Positions 33,384 to 41,335 of a stretch of 54,409 bases of DNA are shown here, piece by piece. The stretch lies in the NCBI RefSeq assembly GCF_000759715.1, contig NZ_BBLU01000011.1, forward strand, positions 1-54,409, read 5' to 3'. The DNA is from Demequina mangrovi (GTDB lineage Bacteria; Actinomycetota; Actinomycetes; Actinomycetales; Demequinaceae). The first letter of the stretch is position 1, and each line of letters starts with the position of its first letter. Both the position numbers and the translations under genes were made by a program. Below the pieces are notes generated by a model. It did no database searches and was not told where the DNA came from. It saw only the letters and a program-made list of their open reading frames with translations.

Positions 33384-34279
33384 GCACAGCGTCGTGGTCT
33401 CGGCCCACCGCCGACGTCTCGGTGACCTCCTCGATGATCCACGACCTGCTGGCGCGCGATCACCCCGATCTGGCGGGGCTCGAGCTCGGCGACGCCTACG
33501 AGGGCTGGGACAACGTCACGGTCCGACTGGGCGCGGACCTGGCGGTACGCGTCCCGCGGCGCACCCATGCGGCGCAGCTGATCGAGCGCGAGCACGTGTG
33601 GCTCCCCCGGCTGGCGGAGGGCTGGACGTTCGCCGCGCCGGTGCCCGCACGCCTGGGCGGACCCTCTGAGGAGCTGCCGTGGGCATGGGCCGTGGTGCCG
33701 TGGCTCCCCGGGGTGCCGGCGTACACCGCGCCGCTGTCGAGGGCCGGCGCGCGCGCCCTGGGCCGGGCGCTGGCGGAGCTGCACGCCCCCGCGCCGCCGG
33801 AAGCGCCGCGCAACCCGTTCCGGTCGACTCCCCTCGCCGAGCGCGCGGAGCGCTTCGACGACCGCATCGAGCGGCTGCTCGCGACGGGCCTCACGCTCGA
33901 CGACGAGCTCGCGCGCCAGCAGTTCCACCTGGGCGCCGCGCAGCGCCGGCCGCTCGAGGTGTGGTGCCACCTCGACCTGCACGGTGCGAACGTGCTCAGC
34001 GCGGACGGCGCTCTCGGGGGCATCCTCGACTGGGGCGACCTCGGTGTCGCGGACCCGGCCACGGACCTCGGGCAGGCGTGGTGCCTGGTCGGGAGCTCGC
34101 GCATGCGCGACCTGCTCGACGGCTACGACGACGCGATCACACCGCTCGACGAGGGCGCGATGCTGCGCGTGCGCGCCGAGGCGCTCGCGTACGCGGTGAC
34201 GCTCGCGGCGCTCACCGAGGAGCCGTACGCGGAGGCGGGGCGGCGGGCGCTCGTCGACCTCGAGGTGCTCGCGGCCTGA
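33380..34279 (+). CDS. Aminoglycoside phosphotransferase (APH)-family kinase
   Basis: A 299-residue small-molecule kinase of the APH/choline kinase type. The catalytic loop HLDLHGANV (base Asp and Asn present) is near residues 196-203, and the metal-binding ILDWGDLG follows near 214, so the active site looks intact. Substrates could be sugars, antibiotics or choline-like molecules; nothing nearby decides. TAGCCT at 33368-33373 lies 6 nt before the ATG, suggesting an own leaderless promoter in addition to read-through from the hydrolase gene. Confidence 0.88.
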   Translation: MSTASWSRPTADVSVTSSMIHDLLARDHPDLAGLELGDAYEGWDNVTVRLGADLAVRVPRRTHAAQLIEREHVWLPRLAEGWTFAAPVPARLGGPSEELPWAWAVVPWLPGVPAYTAPLSRAGARALGRALAELHAPAPPEAPRNPFRSTPLAERAERFDDRIERLLATGLTLDDELARQQFHLGAAQRRPLEVWCHLDLHGANVLSADGALGGILDWGDLGVADPATDLGQAWCLVGSSRMRDLLDGYDDAITPLDEGAMLRVRAEALAYAVTLAALTEEPYAEAGRRALVDLEVLAA

Positions 34280-34289
34280 CGCCCAGGCG

Positions 34290-34309
34290 GGTGCCTGAGG
34301 TCAGGCGCC
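34290..34309. terminator. Possible bidirectional hairpin at the APH/SIP gene ends
   Basis: GGTGCCTGA and TCAGGCGCC can pair (one G-U) around a 2-nt GG. The right arm includes the stop codon of the converging siderophore-interacting protein gene. A weak hairpin. Confidence 0.4.
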
Positions 34310-35137
34310 CATCTTCTGGAGGAAGGGCTCGAGCTCGACCCAGTTCTCCTCGTCGCTGCGGTCGTCGCGCCACAGCGACATGTACTCGGCCTTGGTCTCC
34401 TCGGAGGCCTCGTTCCACACGCGCAGCGCGTGCTCGAGGTCCTTGTGCCAGTAGCCGACGATCCGGATGTGCGTGAGCGGCAGACCGTACTCGCGGCGCA
34501 GCATCGTCCGGATGGCGCGCGAGTCCTTGGCCTCGCACGCGACCCAGACGTACGAGCCGGCACCCGGGTCGAGGTGCGTGTCGGTGAGCGCGACGAGGGC
34601 GTCCTTGAGGATCGAGGCGCGCACGCCGTTGCCGCCGAGCCGCCACTCGACGGTCGCCTGCGCGGCCGTGGGCAGCTCGCGGACGTCCGCGAGGTCCGCG
34701 AGCTCGACCACCACGTGGAAGACCTCGTCGGCGCCCGCCTCCGCGAGGATGCGCGCGATCGCCGGCAGCGCGGTGGCGTCGCCCACGAGCACGCGCACGC
34801 CGGCGCCCGCGGCGGGGACCTTGTAGTAGCCCTTGGAGTCGGAGACCTCGGTGCGGTCGCCCGGGACGACGGTGCGGGCCCAGGTCGCGCCCGGGCCGTC
34901 GCCGTGGAGGAAGACCTCCATCTCGAAGCCCCCGTCGATGTGGCCGCTCACCGTGTAGTGGCGAGCGCTGTGACCGTCGGCGTCGTCGGTCTCGGCTCCC
35001 ACCTCGACGTGGACGCACTCGTCCGGCGTGCCGTCGGAGACCCACGCGGCCGGCTCGTCGAGCCGCAGGGCCACGCGCCTCATGTGCGGCGTCACCTCCA
35101 CGACAGAGGTGACGGTGGCGGCGTGGACGGTCTCCAT
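34301..35137 (-). CDS. Siderophore-interacting protein (FAD-dependent ferric-siderophore reductase)
   Basis: A 278-residue reductase of the SIP family, using NAD(P)H and FAD to release iron from ferric siderophores in the cytoplasm. The FAD-binding RHYTVSGH near residue 60 and GDGPGATWARTVVPGD near 80 lie in the N-terminal barrel. The C-terminal SIP domain ends YWHKDLEHALRVWNEASEE. An IdeR/DtxR-type iron box stands 35 bp upstream. No siderophore transport or synthesis gene is seen nearby. Confidence 0.92.
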   Translation of the reverse strand: METVHAATVTSVVEVTPHMRRVALRLDEPAAWVSDGTPDECVHVEVGAETDDADGHSARHYTVSGHIDGGFEMEVFLHGDGPGATWARTVVPGDRTEVSDSKGYYKVPAAGAGVRVLVGDATALPAIARILAEAGADEVFHVVVELADLADVRELPTAAQATVEWRLGGNGVRASILKDALVALTDTHLDPGAGSYVWVACEAKDSRAIRTMLRREYGLPLTHIRIVGYWHKDLEHALRVWNEASEETKAEYMSLWRDDRSDEENWVELEPFLQKMGA

Positions 35138-35172
35138 GAGGCTCCGTTCGAGGGGGACGCGGGATCCTGAAG

Positions 35173-35191
35173 CGAGGTGAGGCTCACCTCA
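35173..35191. promoter_or_regulatory. DtxR/IdeR-type iron box
   Basis: CGAGGTGAGGCTCACCTCA matches the consensus TTAGGTTAGGCTAACCTAA at 14 of 19 positions. The inner AGGTGAGGCTCACCT is a near-perfect palindrome, and it lies 36-54 nt before the siderophore-interacting protein start. Iron-bound DtxR/IdeR would be expected to repress here. Confidence 0.72.
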
Positions 35192-35276
35192 CCTCGTGAG
35201 TGTAGACCACATCCGCAACGGCGACGTTTCCTAATTGAATGGGTCACAGGTCCGGCATGACGGGGTTATGTATGGC

Positions 35277-35288
35277 TACTGTGTGGCC
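35277..35288 (+). promoter_or_regulatory. -10 element and leaderless start of the GNAT gene
   Basis: TACTGT at 35277-35282 is followed by a 6-nt gap and GTG at 35289. This agrees with the leaderless pattern seen at many genes here and decides the start of the acetyltransferase. Confidence 0.5.
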
Positions 35289-35855
35289 GTGGCCTTCGCT
35301 CCGATCGATACCGCGAGACTCGTGCTGCGCCCCTTCTCCGAGGAGGACGCCGAGGACTTCGCCGCGCGCCGCTCCGATCCGGAGACCGCGATGTACCAGG
35401 CCTGGCGCGTGCCGTACTCGGTCGAGAAGGCGCTCGCCGTCATCAAGGAGAGCGAGCATCACGACGGCCCGGTCCCGGGCCACTGGTTCCAGCTCGACGT
35501 CCAGCGCCGCGCGGACGGCCGCACGGTCGGCGACGTCGCCGTGTACCTCCACGAGCACGGCCACACCGCGGAGATCGGCTACACGCTGCACAGCTGGGCG
35601 CGACGCAAGGGCTACGCGACCGAGGCGTCGATCGCGCTGATCGACTACCTGGTCGAGGTCACCGGCGTGCACCGCGTCGAGGCCGCGACCCATCCCGACA
35701 ACACGCGCTCGATCGCCGTGCTCACGCGGCTCGGCTTCGCAGCCGAGGGGATCAAGCGCGAGGCCTTCTGGGTCGAGGACGACGTCTCGGACGACGCGAT
35801 CTTCGGCCTCCTCGCGCGCGAGTGGCGCGCCCACCGCACCACCCTCGAGGCGTAG
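35289..35855 (+). CDS. GNAT N-acetyltransferase (RimJ/RimL-like)
   Basis: A 188-residue acetyltransferase starting AFAPIDTARLVLRPF, a classic GNAT N-terminus. The acetyl-CoA loop reads ARRKGYATEA near residue 105 and the C-terminal VHRVEAATHPDNTRSIAVLTRLGF segment fits the RimJ/RimL group that acetylates protein N-termini or small amines. I prefer the GTG at 35289 over ATG 35268 because it matches family starts and has a -10 hexamer at the leaderless distance. The substrate is unknown. Confidence 0.82.
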   Translation: MAFAPIDTARLVLRPFSEEDAEDFAARRSDPETAMYQAWRVPYSVEKALAVIKESEHHDGPVPGHWFQLDVQRRADGRTVGDVAVYLHEHGHTAEIGYTLHSWARRKGYATEASIALIDYLVEVTGVHRVEAATHPDNTRSIAVLTRLGFAAEGIKREAFWVEDDVSDDAIFGLLAREWRAHRTTLEA

Positions 35856-35872
35856 CTTCACGGAATCTTCAC
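35856..35872 (+). promoter_or_regulatory. CTTCAC direct repeat with 11-bp period upstream of DUF2202 gene
   Basis: CTTCAC occurs at 35856-35861 and 35867-35872. Direct repeats with an 11-bp period are the usual binding site of OmpR/PhoP-family response regulators (compare the Streptomyces PHO box GTTCACC). The site is about 70 nt before the DUF2202 gene and its downstream regulator/kinase, so autoregulation is plausible. Confidence 0.45.
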
Positions 35873-35938
35873 ACCGGCACCGCCCGACGCTTCATGCGCG
35901 CGCGATGGACTGGGGTCATCCGAGACGAGGAGACCGTG

Positions 35939-36697
35939 ATGACCACCTGGACCAGGATCGCGTGGGGTGCCGCCGCCGGCGCCGCGCTCATCGCCGGCAC
36001 GGCCGGCGCGGCGTGGGCGGCGTCGAGCGGCTCCGGCGACGATGACGACAGCACCTACGGCTACGAGCGCGGCTACGGCATGGGCGGCGGCATGGGGGGC
36101 ATGATGCGCGGTCGCTCGTGGGACGACGACGCGGACGCCCGCGACTGGCGGGGCGCCGGCGGCTGCCTGGGCGACGTCCACGTGGACGATGCCCCCGCCA
36201 CCGACGCCGACGCCGCCTCGCTCGCGGCCATGGCCGAGGAGGAGCGCATGGCGGGCGACCTCTACGACGCGCTCGCCGACACCACCGGGCTTCGCACGTT
36301 CGCGATGATCGCGCACGCCGAGGACATGCACCTCGCCGCCGTGCAGGGCCTGCTCGAGGCCTACGGGCTCGACGACCCGTCCGAGGACGCGGAGCCGGGC
36401 GTCTACGACGACGCCGACCTCCAGGCGCTGTACGACGAGCTGCTCGCGCAGGGCACCGCGTCGGAGACCGGCGCGCTCACGGCCGGCGCGCTCGTCGAGG
36501 AGACCGACATCGCCGACCTCCGCGCGCAGGACGTGGACTCCGAGGCGATCGCCGCGCTGTACGACCGACTCGAGCACGCGAGCGAGCATCACCTCACCGC
36601 CTTCGTGCGGGCGCTGGACGCCGACGGGCAGGCGTACGAGGCATCCTTCCTGGATCCGGCCGAGGTCGCCGACATCACCGGTGTCCCCGCTCCCTAG
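35939..36697 (+). CDS. DUF2202 ferritin-like secreted protein
   Basis: A 252-residue exported protein with a signal peptide or anchor (WGAAAGAALIAGTAGAAWA, about residues 9-27). A Gly/Met/Tyr-rich linker with GYGMGGGMGGMM and acidic DDDAD follows. The DUF2202 helical domain (about 100-245) has MAEEERMAGDLYDALAD near residue 100, FAMIAHAEDMHLAAV, and EHASEHHLTAFVRALD, giving the Glu and His residues of ferritin-like di-metal sites. gaggagaccgtg precedes the ATG. Its function is unknown; the next two genes are a two-component system. Confidence 0.85.
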   Translation: MTTWTRIAWGAAAGAALIAGTAGAAWAASSGSGDDDDSTYGYERGYGMGGGMGGMMRGRSWDDDADARDWRGAGGCLGDVHVDDAPATDADAASLAAMAEEERMAGDLYDALADTTGLRTFAMIAHAEDMHLAAVQGLLEAYGLDDPSEDAEPGVYDDADLQALYDELLAQGTASETGALTAGALVEETDIADLRAQDVDSEAIAALYDRLEHASEHHLTAFVRALDADGQAYEASFLDPAEVADITGVPAP

Positions 36698-36707
36698 GAT
36701 TGCTGGT

Positions 36708-37391
36708 GTGGGAGCGCGCACCGTGCTGGTGGTGGACGACGAGACGAGCATCAGGGACCTCGTCGGCGAGTACCTGCGCCGCGACGGCTTCGAGGTCCTC
36801 GCCGCGGGCTCGGGCGAGGACGCGCTCGACGCGCTCCGTCACGAGCGCGCCGACCTCGTGATCCTCGACGTCCGGCTCCCCGGCATCGACGGCATGGAGA
36901 CGCTGCGGCGGATCCGCCGGTCGTCGTCCGTGCCCGTGCTCCTTCTCACCGCCCGCGCCGAGGAGGCCGACCGCATCGTCGGACTCGAGCTCGGCGCGGA
37001 CGACTACGTCACCAAGCCCTTCAGCCCGCGCGAGGTGGTCGCGCGGGTCCGGGCGATCCTCCGGCGGGGCGACGCCTCGGCCCTCGACGACCGGATCGTC
37101 GCCGGCGCGCTCCAGGTCGACACGGGCGCGCACGAGGCCACGGTCGACGGCCGGGCGATCGCGCTCACCGCGCTCGAGTTCGACCTGCTCGCCGCGCTCG
37201 CCTCGGCGCCGGGGCGCGTCTTCACGCGGCGTCAGCTCATCGAGCGCGTGTGGGGCTGGGACTTCTACGGCGACGAGCGCATCGTCGACGTGCACGTGCG
37301 CAAGCTGCGGCGCGCCCTCGGCGACCCGGCCGAGGACCCGCGGATGATCCTCACCGTGCGCGGGGTCGGCTACAAGCTGGCGGCGCCGTGA
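36708..37391 (+). CDS. OmpR/PhoP-family response regulator next to DUF2202 gene
   Basis: A 227-residue response regulator with receiver domain (Asp-Asp in VVDDETS near residues 10-11, phosphoacceptor in VILDVRLP near 53, Lys in VTKPFSPRE near 102). A winged-helix domain ends MILTVRGVGYKLA. The start is GTG 36708, with TAGGAT at 36695-36700 exactly 7 nt upstream, so a leaderless mRNA can begin here in addition to read-through from DUF2202. It overlaps the kinase gene by 4 nt. Confidence 0.93.
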   Translation: MGARTVLVVDDETSIRDLVGEYLRRDGFEVLAAGSGEDALDALRHERADLVILDVRLPGIDGMETLRRIRRSSSVPVLLLTARAEEADRIVGLELGADDYVTKPFSPREVVARVRAILRRGDASALDDRIVAGALQVDTGAHEATVDGRAIALTALEFDLLAALASAPGRVFTRRQLIERVWGWDFYGDERIVDVHVRKLRRALGDPAEDPRMILTVRGVGYKLAAP

Positions 37392-38467
37392 GCACGCTGC
37401 GCGCCCGGCTGCTCGCGTCGCATCTCGCGGTCGCGGCGGTCGGGGTGATCGCGCTGATCGCCGTGGGCGCGACCGTCGGCGGGGTCGCGGTGCAGCGGCG
37501 CATGGGCGCCGACCACGAGTCGATGATGCGCGGCGTGCGCGTCCAGGAGGCCGTCGCGGACGTGCTCCCCCTCGCGCTCGGCTGGGGCGCGGTCGCGGGC
37601 ATCGTCGCGGCGGCGCTCGCGGCGCTGTGGATCTCGCGCCGGGTCGCGGGCCCGCTCGCGGAGGTGCAGGAGGCCACGCGTGCGATCGCGGCGGGCGACT
37701 ACTCGCGTCGCGTGCCCCGACCGCCGGAGGCCGAGCTCGCCGGGGTCGCGGACGACGTCAACGCGCTGGCCGCACGCCTGTCCGACGCCGAGGAGCGGCG
37801 GGCACGCCTCATCGACGAGGTCGCGCACGAGATGCGCACCCCGCTCACCGTCATCGGCGGCACCGCGGAGGGGCTCATCGACGGCGTCGTGGAGCCCGGT
37901 CCCGAGTCGTACGAGCGCATCGCCGCCGAAGCCTCACGGCTGCGGCGGCTCGCCGAGGACCTCTCGACGCTCTCCCGCGCCGAGGAGAGCGCGTTGTCGC
38001 TGAGCCTCGGACCCGCGGATCTCGGTGACCTGGTCCGGGCCGCAGCCGACCGTCTGCGGACGCAGTTCGACCACCGCGGCGTGGGGATCACGGTCGAGGC
38101 TCCCGCGCCGGTGCCCGTGACGGCCGACGCCGATCGCGTGATCCAGGTGCTCGTCAACCTGCTGGGCAACGCGCTCGCGCACAGCGCCGAGGGATCGACG
38201 GTCACGATGCGCGCGTCGACCCGCGGGGACGAGGCCGTCGTCGAGGTCGTCGACACCGGCTCCGGCATCGCACCCGAGGAGCTCGCCCGGGTCTTCGATC
38301 GCTTCTACCGCGGGTCGGGCGCCGAGGGACGGACCGGCCGCGGCATCGGCCTCACCATCGCCCGGTCGCTCGCGCGCGCCCACGGAGGGGACGTCACGGC
38401 GGCCTCGGACGGACCAGGGACGGGCGCGACGTTCACGCTCGCGCTCCCCGTCGGGGCGGGAGCGTGA
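37388..38467 (+). CDS. Two-component sensor histidine kinase next to DUF2202 gene
   Basis: A 359-residue membrane kinase. Two hydrophobic segments (about residues 9-33 and 58-79) enclose a very short extracytoplasmic stretch of about 25 residues, too small for a conventional ligand domain. A HAMP linker follows, then the phosphoacceptor VAHEMRTPLTVIGG near residue 148, N-box VLVNLLGNALAHS near 254, G1 box DTGSGIAPEE near 288, and GRGIGLTIARSLARAHGG. The short sensor suggests it senses through the membrane or a partner such as the DUF2202 protein. GTG start overlaps the regulator's stop. Confidence 0.92.
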   Translation: MSTLRARLLASHLAVAAVGVIALIAVGATVGGVAVQRRMGADHESMMRGVRVQEAVADVLPLALGWGAVAGIVAAALAALWISRRVAGPLAEVQEATRAIAAGDYSRRVPRPPEAELAGVADDVNALAARLSDAEERRARLIDEVAHEMRTPLTVIGGTAEGLIDGVVEPGPESYERIAAEASRLRRLAEDLSTLSRAEESALSLSLGPADLGDLVRAAADRLRTQFDHRGVGITVEAPAPVPVTADADRVIQVLVNLLGNALAHSAEGSTVTMRASTRGDEAVVEVVDTGSGIAPEELARVFDRFYRGSGAEGRTGRGIGLTIARSLARAHGGDVTAASDGPGTGATFTLALPVGAGA

Positions 38468-38537
38468 GGCGCGATTCTCGCGCGCGGCGGGCCGCGGGTC
38501 TCGCGGGTCCCGGGTGCACCCCGCTAGGGTGACGGCC

Positions 38538-39437
38538 ATGCTGCCCAGCTCGCGGATCGCGCGGCCGATCACCATCGACGACGCGCAGGTCCGCGCGCTC
38601 ATCGACGATCAGTTCCCGCATCTCGCCGATCAGGAGGTGGGCAGGCGGTACACGCATGAGGACCACATCTCGGTCCGCATCGGCGACCACCACGGTGCGC
38701 TGTTCCCCCGCTTCGCCCTCGACGACCCGCTGTTCGCGCGCGTCGCGGACGTGATCGCGCCGTCGCTCGACCGCTTCTCGTTCCCCGTGAGCGCGCCGCT
38801 CGAGACCGGCCGCCCGGGTCACGGCTTCCCGTACCACTGGACCCTCGTCGAGTGGGTGTCCGCCTCGACGGCGGCCTTCGTCCCGCTGCACGCCTCCTCC
38901 GCGAAGGAGCTCGGCTCGGCGGTGCGGCAGATCCACTCCCCCGCCCCCAAGGACGCCCCCGCCAACCCCGCCACGGCGCCCGGGCTCGGCGCGCTACTGC
39001 CCGAATGGGACCGGCTCCTCGTGTTCGCGTCGCTCCGCGGCGCACCCGAGAACCGCGTGCTCGACGTGGAGTCGATCGACGCGCTCTTCCGCGTCGGTGC
39101 GGTGGCGCCGGTCGACGTCGAGCCGACGTGGACGCACGGCAGGCTCGAGCCCCGCTCCATCCAGTCGGACCGCGGCCACTTCGCGGGCATCCTCATCTGG
39201 CACCGCTTCGGCGCCGGCGACCCGGCGGCGGACCTCGGCGGGGCGGCGACCGTGATCCCGCTCGACATGCGCGACGAGTTCTACGCCGGCTACGGCGAGG
39301 TCTCCACGGCGACCGCGTGGCGCGCGCAGTCGTACCAGCTGTTCAGCGCGCTCCACCACATCGAGATCGATGACCCGTTCCTCGCCCGCATGGCCTGGGA
39401 GCGGCTCATCGAGCTCGGCCTGGCGCACGAGGCGTAG
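38538..39437 (+). CDS. APH-like fold protein with degenerate active site
   Basis: A 299-residue relative of aminoglycoside phosphotransferases, similar in size to the intact kinase at 33380. The catalytic HxDxxxxN is replaced: the segment reads HGRLEPRSI, so the base Asp is Arg and the metal-binding Asn is Ser. The second metal-binding Asp (ILDWGD in the intact kinase) is replaced in ILIWHRFG. The fold still shows GRPGHGFPYHWTLVEWVS and the DPAADLGG helix. It is probably a pseudokinase or substrate-binding protein. TAGGGT at 38525-38530, 7 nt before ATG, suggests a leaderless start. Confidence 0.8.
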   Translation: MLPSSRIARPITIDDAQVRALIDDQFPHLADQEVGRRYTHEDHISVRIGDHHGALFPRFALDDPLFARVADVIAPSLDRFSFPVSAPLETGRPGHGFPYHWTLVEWVSASTAAFVPLHASSAKELGSAVRQIHSPAPKDAPANPATAPGLGALLPEWDRLLVFASLRGAPENRVLDVESIDALFRVGAVAPVDVEPTWTHGRLEPRSIQSDRGHFAGILIWHRFGAGDPAADLGGAATVIPLDMRDEFYAGYGEVSTATAWRAQSYQLFSALHHIEIDDPFLARMAWERLIELGLAHEA

Positions 39438-39494
39438 GCGCCGGTCGCGCCGGGCCGTAGCCCGTCGCCCCTCGTCCGTGGGACAGTTAGCACC

Positions 39495-39974
39495 ATGGAC
39501 ATCTTCGAGACCCCGCTCCCCGGAGTCGGCGTCCGCTACGAGTTCACCGCGGAGACCGGTGACCACGTCGGTGTGGTCGTGCGTCGCGACGGCAAGCGCG
39601 ACATCGCGCTGTACGACCGCGACGATCCGGACTCGTGCCGCGGGACCGTCGAGCTGTCCGAGGGCGACGCCGGCAAGATGGCCGAGCTGCTCGGAGGGTC
39701 GAACATCATCGCGCGGCTCGAGGACCTCCGTCACACCATCGTCGGTCTCGCGATCGAGTGGGTGACGATGCCCGCGACCGGCGGCCTCGTGGGCCGTCCG
39801 CTCGCGGAGGGCAGGATCCGCACCGAGACCTCGGCCTCCGTGGTCGCGGTGATCCGCGGAGACCAGGGCATCCCGGGCATCGAGCCGTCGTTCGTCTTCG
39901 AGCAAGGCGACGTGGTCCTGGTGATGGGCTCCGACGAGGCGGTCGACCGCGCGGCCGCGATCCTGACGGGCTGA
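39495..39974 (+). CDS. KhtT-like TrkA-C domain regulatory subunit
   Basis: A 159-residue cytoplasmic protein matching KhtT: an N-terminal domain starting FETPLPGVGVRYEF, followed by a TrkA-C (RCK-C) domain near residues 90-158 containing GRPLAEGRIRTETSASVVAVIRG. KhtT controls the K+/H+ antiporter KhtU in Bacillus and binds c-di-AMP or responds to pH; whether this one binds c-di-AMP is not known. The antiporter gene begins 4 nt after its stop, so the pair forms an operon. Confidence 0.88.
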   Translation: MDIFETPLPGVGVRYEFTAETGDHVGVVVRRDGKRDIALYDRDDPDSCRGTVELSEGDAGKMAELLGGSNIIARLEDLRHTIVGLAIEWVTMPATGGLVGRPLAEGRIRTETSASVVAVIRGDQGIPGIEPSFVFEQGDVVLVMGSDEAVDRAAAILTG

Positions 39975-39977
39975 ACG

Positions 39978-41222
39978 ATGCTCGCCGCGACCGCACCCCT
40001 GACGGGCCTGCGCGGCGAGCTGGTGAGCGCCCACGCGAGCGAGACCTCGACCGTCCTCATCGAGCTGGGCCTCGTCTTCATCGTCCTGGCGCTGCTCGGC
40101 CGGGTCGCCAACCGCATCGGCATCCCGTCGATCCCCCTGTACCTGCTCGCGGGCCTCATCATGGGCGAGGGCGGCTTCATCCCGATCGACGCGGGCGAGG
40201 AGTTCCTGTCGATCGGCGCGCAGATCGGCGTGGTGCTGCTGCTCCTGCTGCTGGGGCTCGAGTACTCCCCCGCCGACCTCAAGGTCGGCATGCGCACCAC
40301 GTGGAAGGCCGGCATCGTCGACCTGGTGCTCAACGCGGCGCCGGGCTTCGCGGTCGGCATGCTGCTCGGCTGGTCCGCGCGGGCGTCGATCCTGCTCGCC
40401 GGCGTGACCTACATCTCGAGCTCCGGCATCATCGCGCGCCTGCTCGACGACTTCGACCGGCTCGCGAACCGCGAGACTCCGGTGATCCTCAGCCTGCTGG
40501 TGATGGAGGACATCGCGATGGCGGTGTTCCTGCCGCTGCTCGCGGTCATGCTCGTGGGCGCCAGCTTCGTGCAGGGCGCGATCGCGGCGGGCATCGCGAT
40601 CGCCATCGTCGCCGCGGCGTTCCTGCTCGCGGTGCGCTTCTCCGGACATGTGTCCGCGGTGGTGCACTCGCACTCCCGCGAGCTGCTGCTGCTCGGCGTG
40701 CTCGGCCTCGCGTTCCTCGTGGCGGGGCTCGCCGAGGCCGTCCAGGTCTCCGCCGCGGTCGGCGCGTTCCTCCTGGGGCTCACGCTCTCGGGCAACGTCG
40801 CCGACCAGATCCGAGGCCTCATGCCGCCGCTGCGCGACGTCTTCGGCGGGATCTTCTTCGTGTTCTTCGGGATCAGCATCGACCCTCGCGACCTCGGCCC
40901 GGTGCTGCTGCCGGCACTCGGGCTCGCGCTCGTGACCGCGGTGACCAAGATCATCACGGGCATCTGGGCCGCGCGCCAGGCGGGCATCGGCCCCAAGGGC
41001 CAGTGGCGCACGGGGCTGTCGCTGGTGCCGCGCGGCGAGTTCTCGATCGTCATCGCCGGCCTGGGCGTGGCGGCGGGCGCGCAGCCGCTGCTGGGCCCGC
41101 TCGCGGCGGCCTACGTGCTCGCGCTCGCCATCGCCGGGTCGATCCTCATGCGCTTCGCGGACCGCATCCCGAGCCCGCTCAAGGCGCCGGTCAAGGGCAC
41201 GTCCTCCCGTATGAGACGATGA
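39978..41222 (+). CDS. KhtU-like CPA2 cation:proton antiporter
   Basis: A 414-residue membrane protein with about twelve hydrophobic helices, of the CPA2 (KefB/KhtU) family. The motif IPSIPLYLLAGLIMGEGGFI is near residue 52, and GEFSIVIAGLGVAAG is near 355, a typical helix-10 region. It likely exports K+ in exchange for H+ at the cell membrane under control of the TrkA-C protein encoded just upstream. It has no C-terminal RCK domain of its own, consistent with using a separate regulatory subunit. Confidence 0.88.
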   Translation: MLAATAPLTGLRGELVSAHASETSTVLIELGLVFIVLALLGRVANRIGIPSIPLYLLAGLIMGEGGFIPIDAGEEFLSIGAQIGVVLLLLLLGLEYSPADLKVGMRTTWKAGIVDLVLNAAPGFAVGMLLGWSARASILLAGVTYISSSGIIARLLDDFDRLANRETPVILSLLVMEDIAMAVFLPLLAVMLVGASFVQGAIAAGIAIAIVAAAFLLAVRFSGHVSAVVHSHSRELLLLGVLGLAFLVAGLAEAVQVSAAVGAFLLGLTLSGNVADQIRGLMPPLRDVFGGIFFVFFGISIDPRDLGPVLLPALGLALVTAVTKIITGIWAARQAGIGPKGQWRTGLSLVPRGEFSIVIAGLGVAAGAQPLLGPLAAAYVLALAIAGSILMRFADRIPSPLKAPVKGTSSRMRR

Positions 41223-41335
41223 GCCGTCGCCCCCGCCGTGGCCCTGCCCCGGGGACGATGCGCCGGCCACACCGCGCAGTTGGTGCGGCTTCCGCGCGAG
41301 GACGCGCGAGATCTCTGGTCTTGTGAGGTTCCGTC

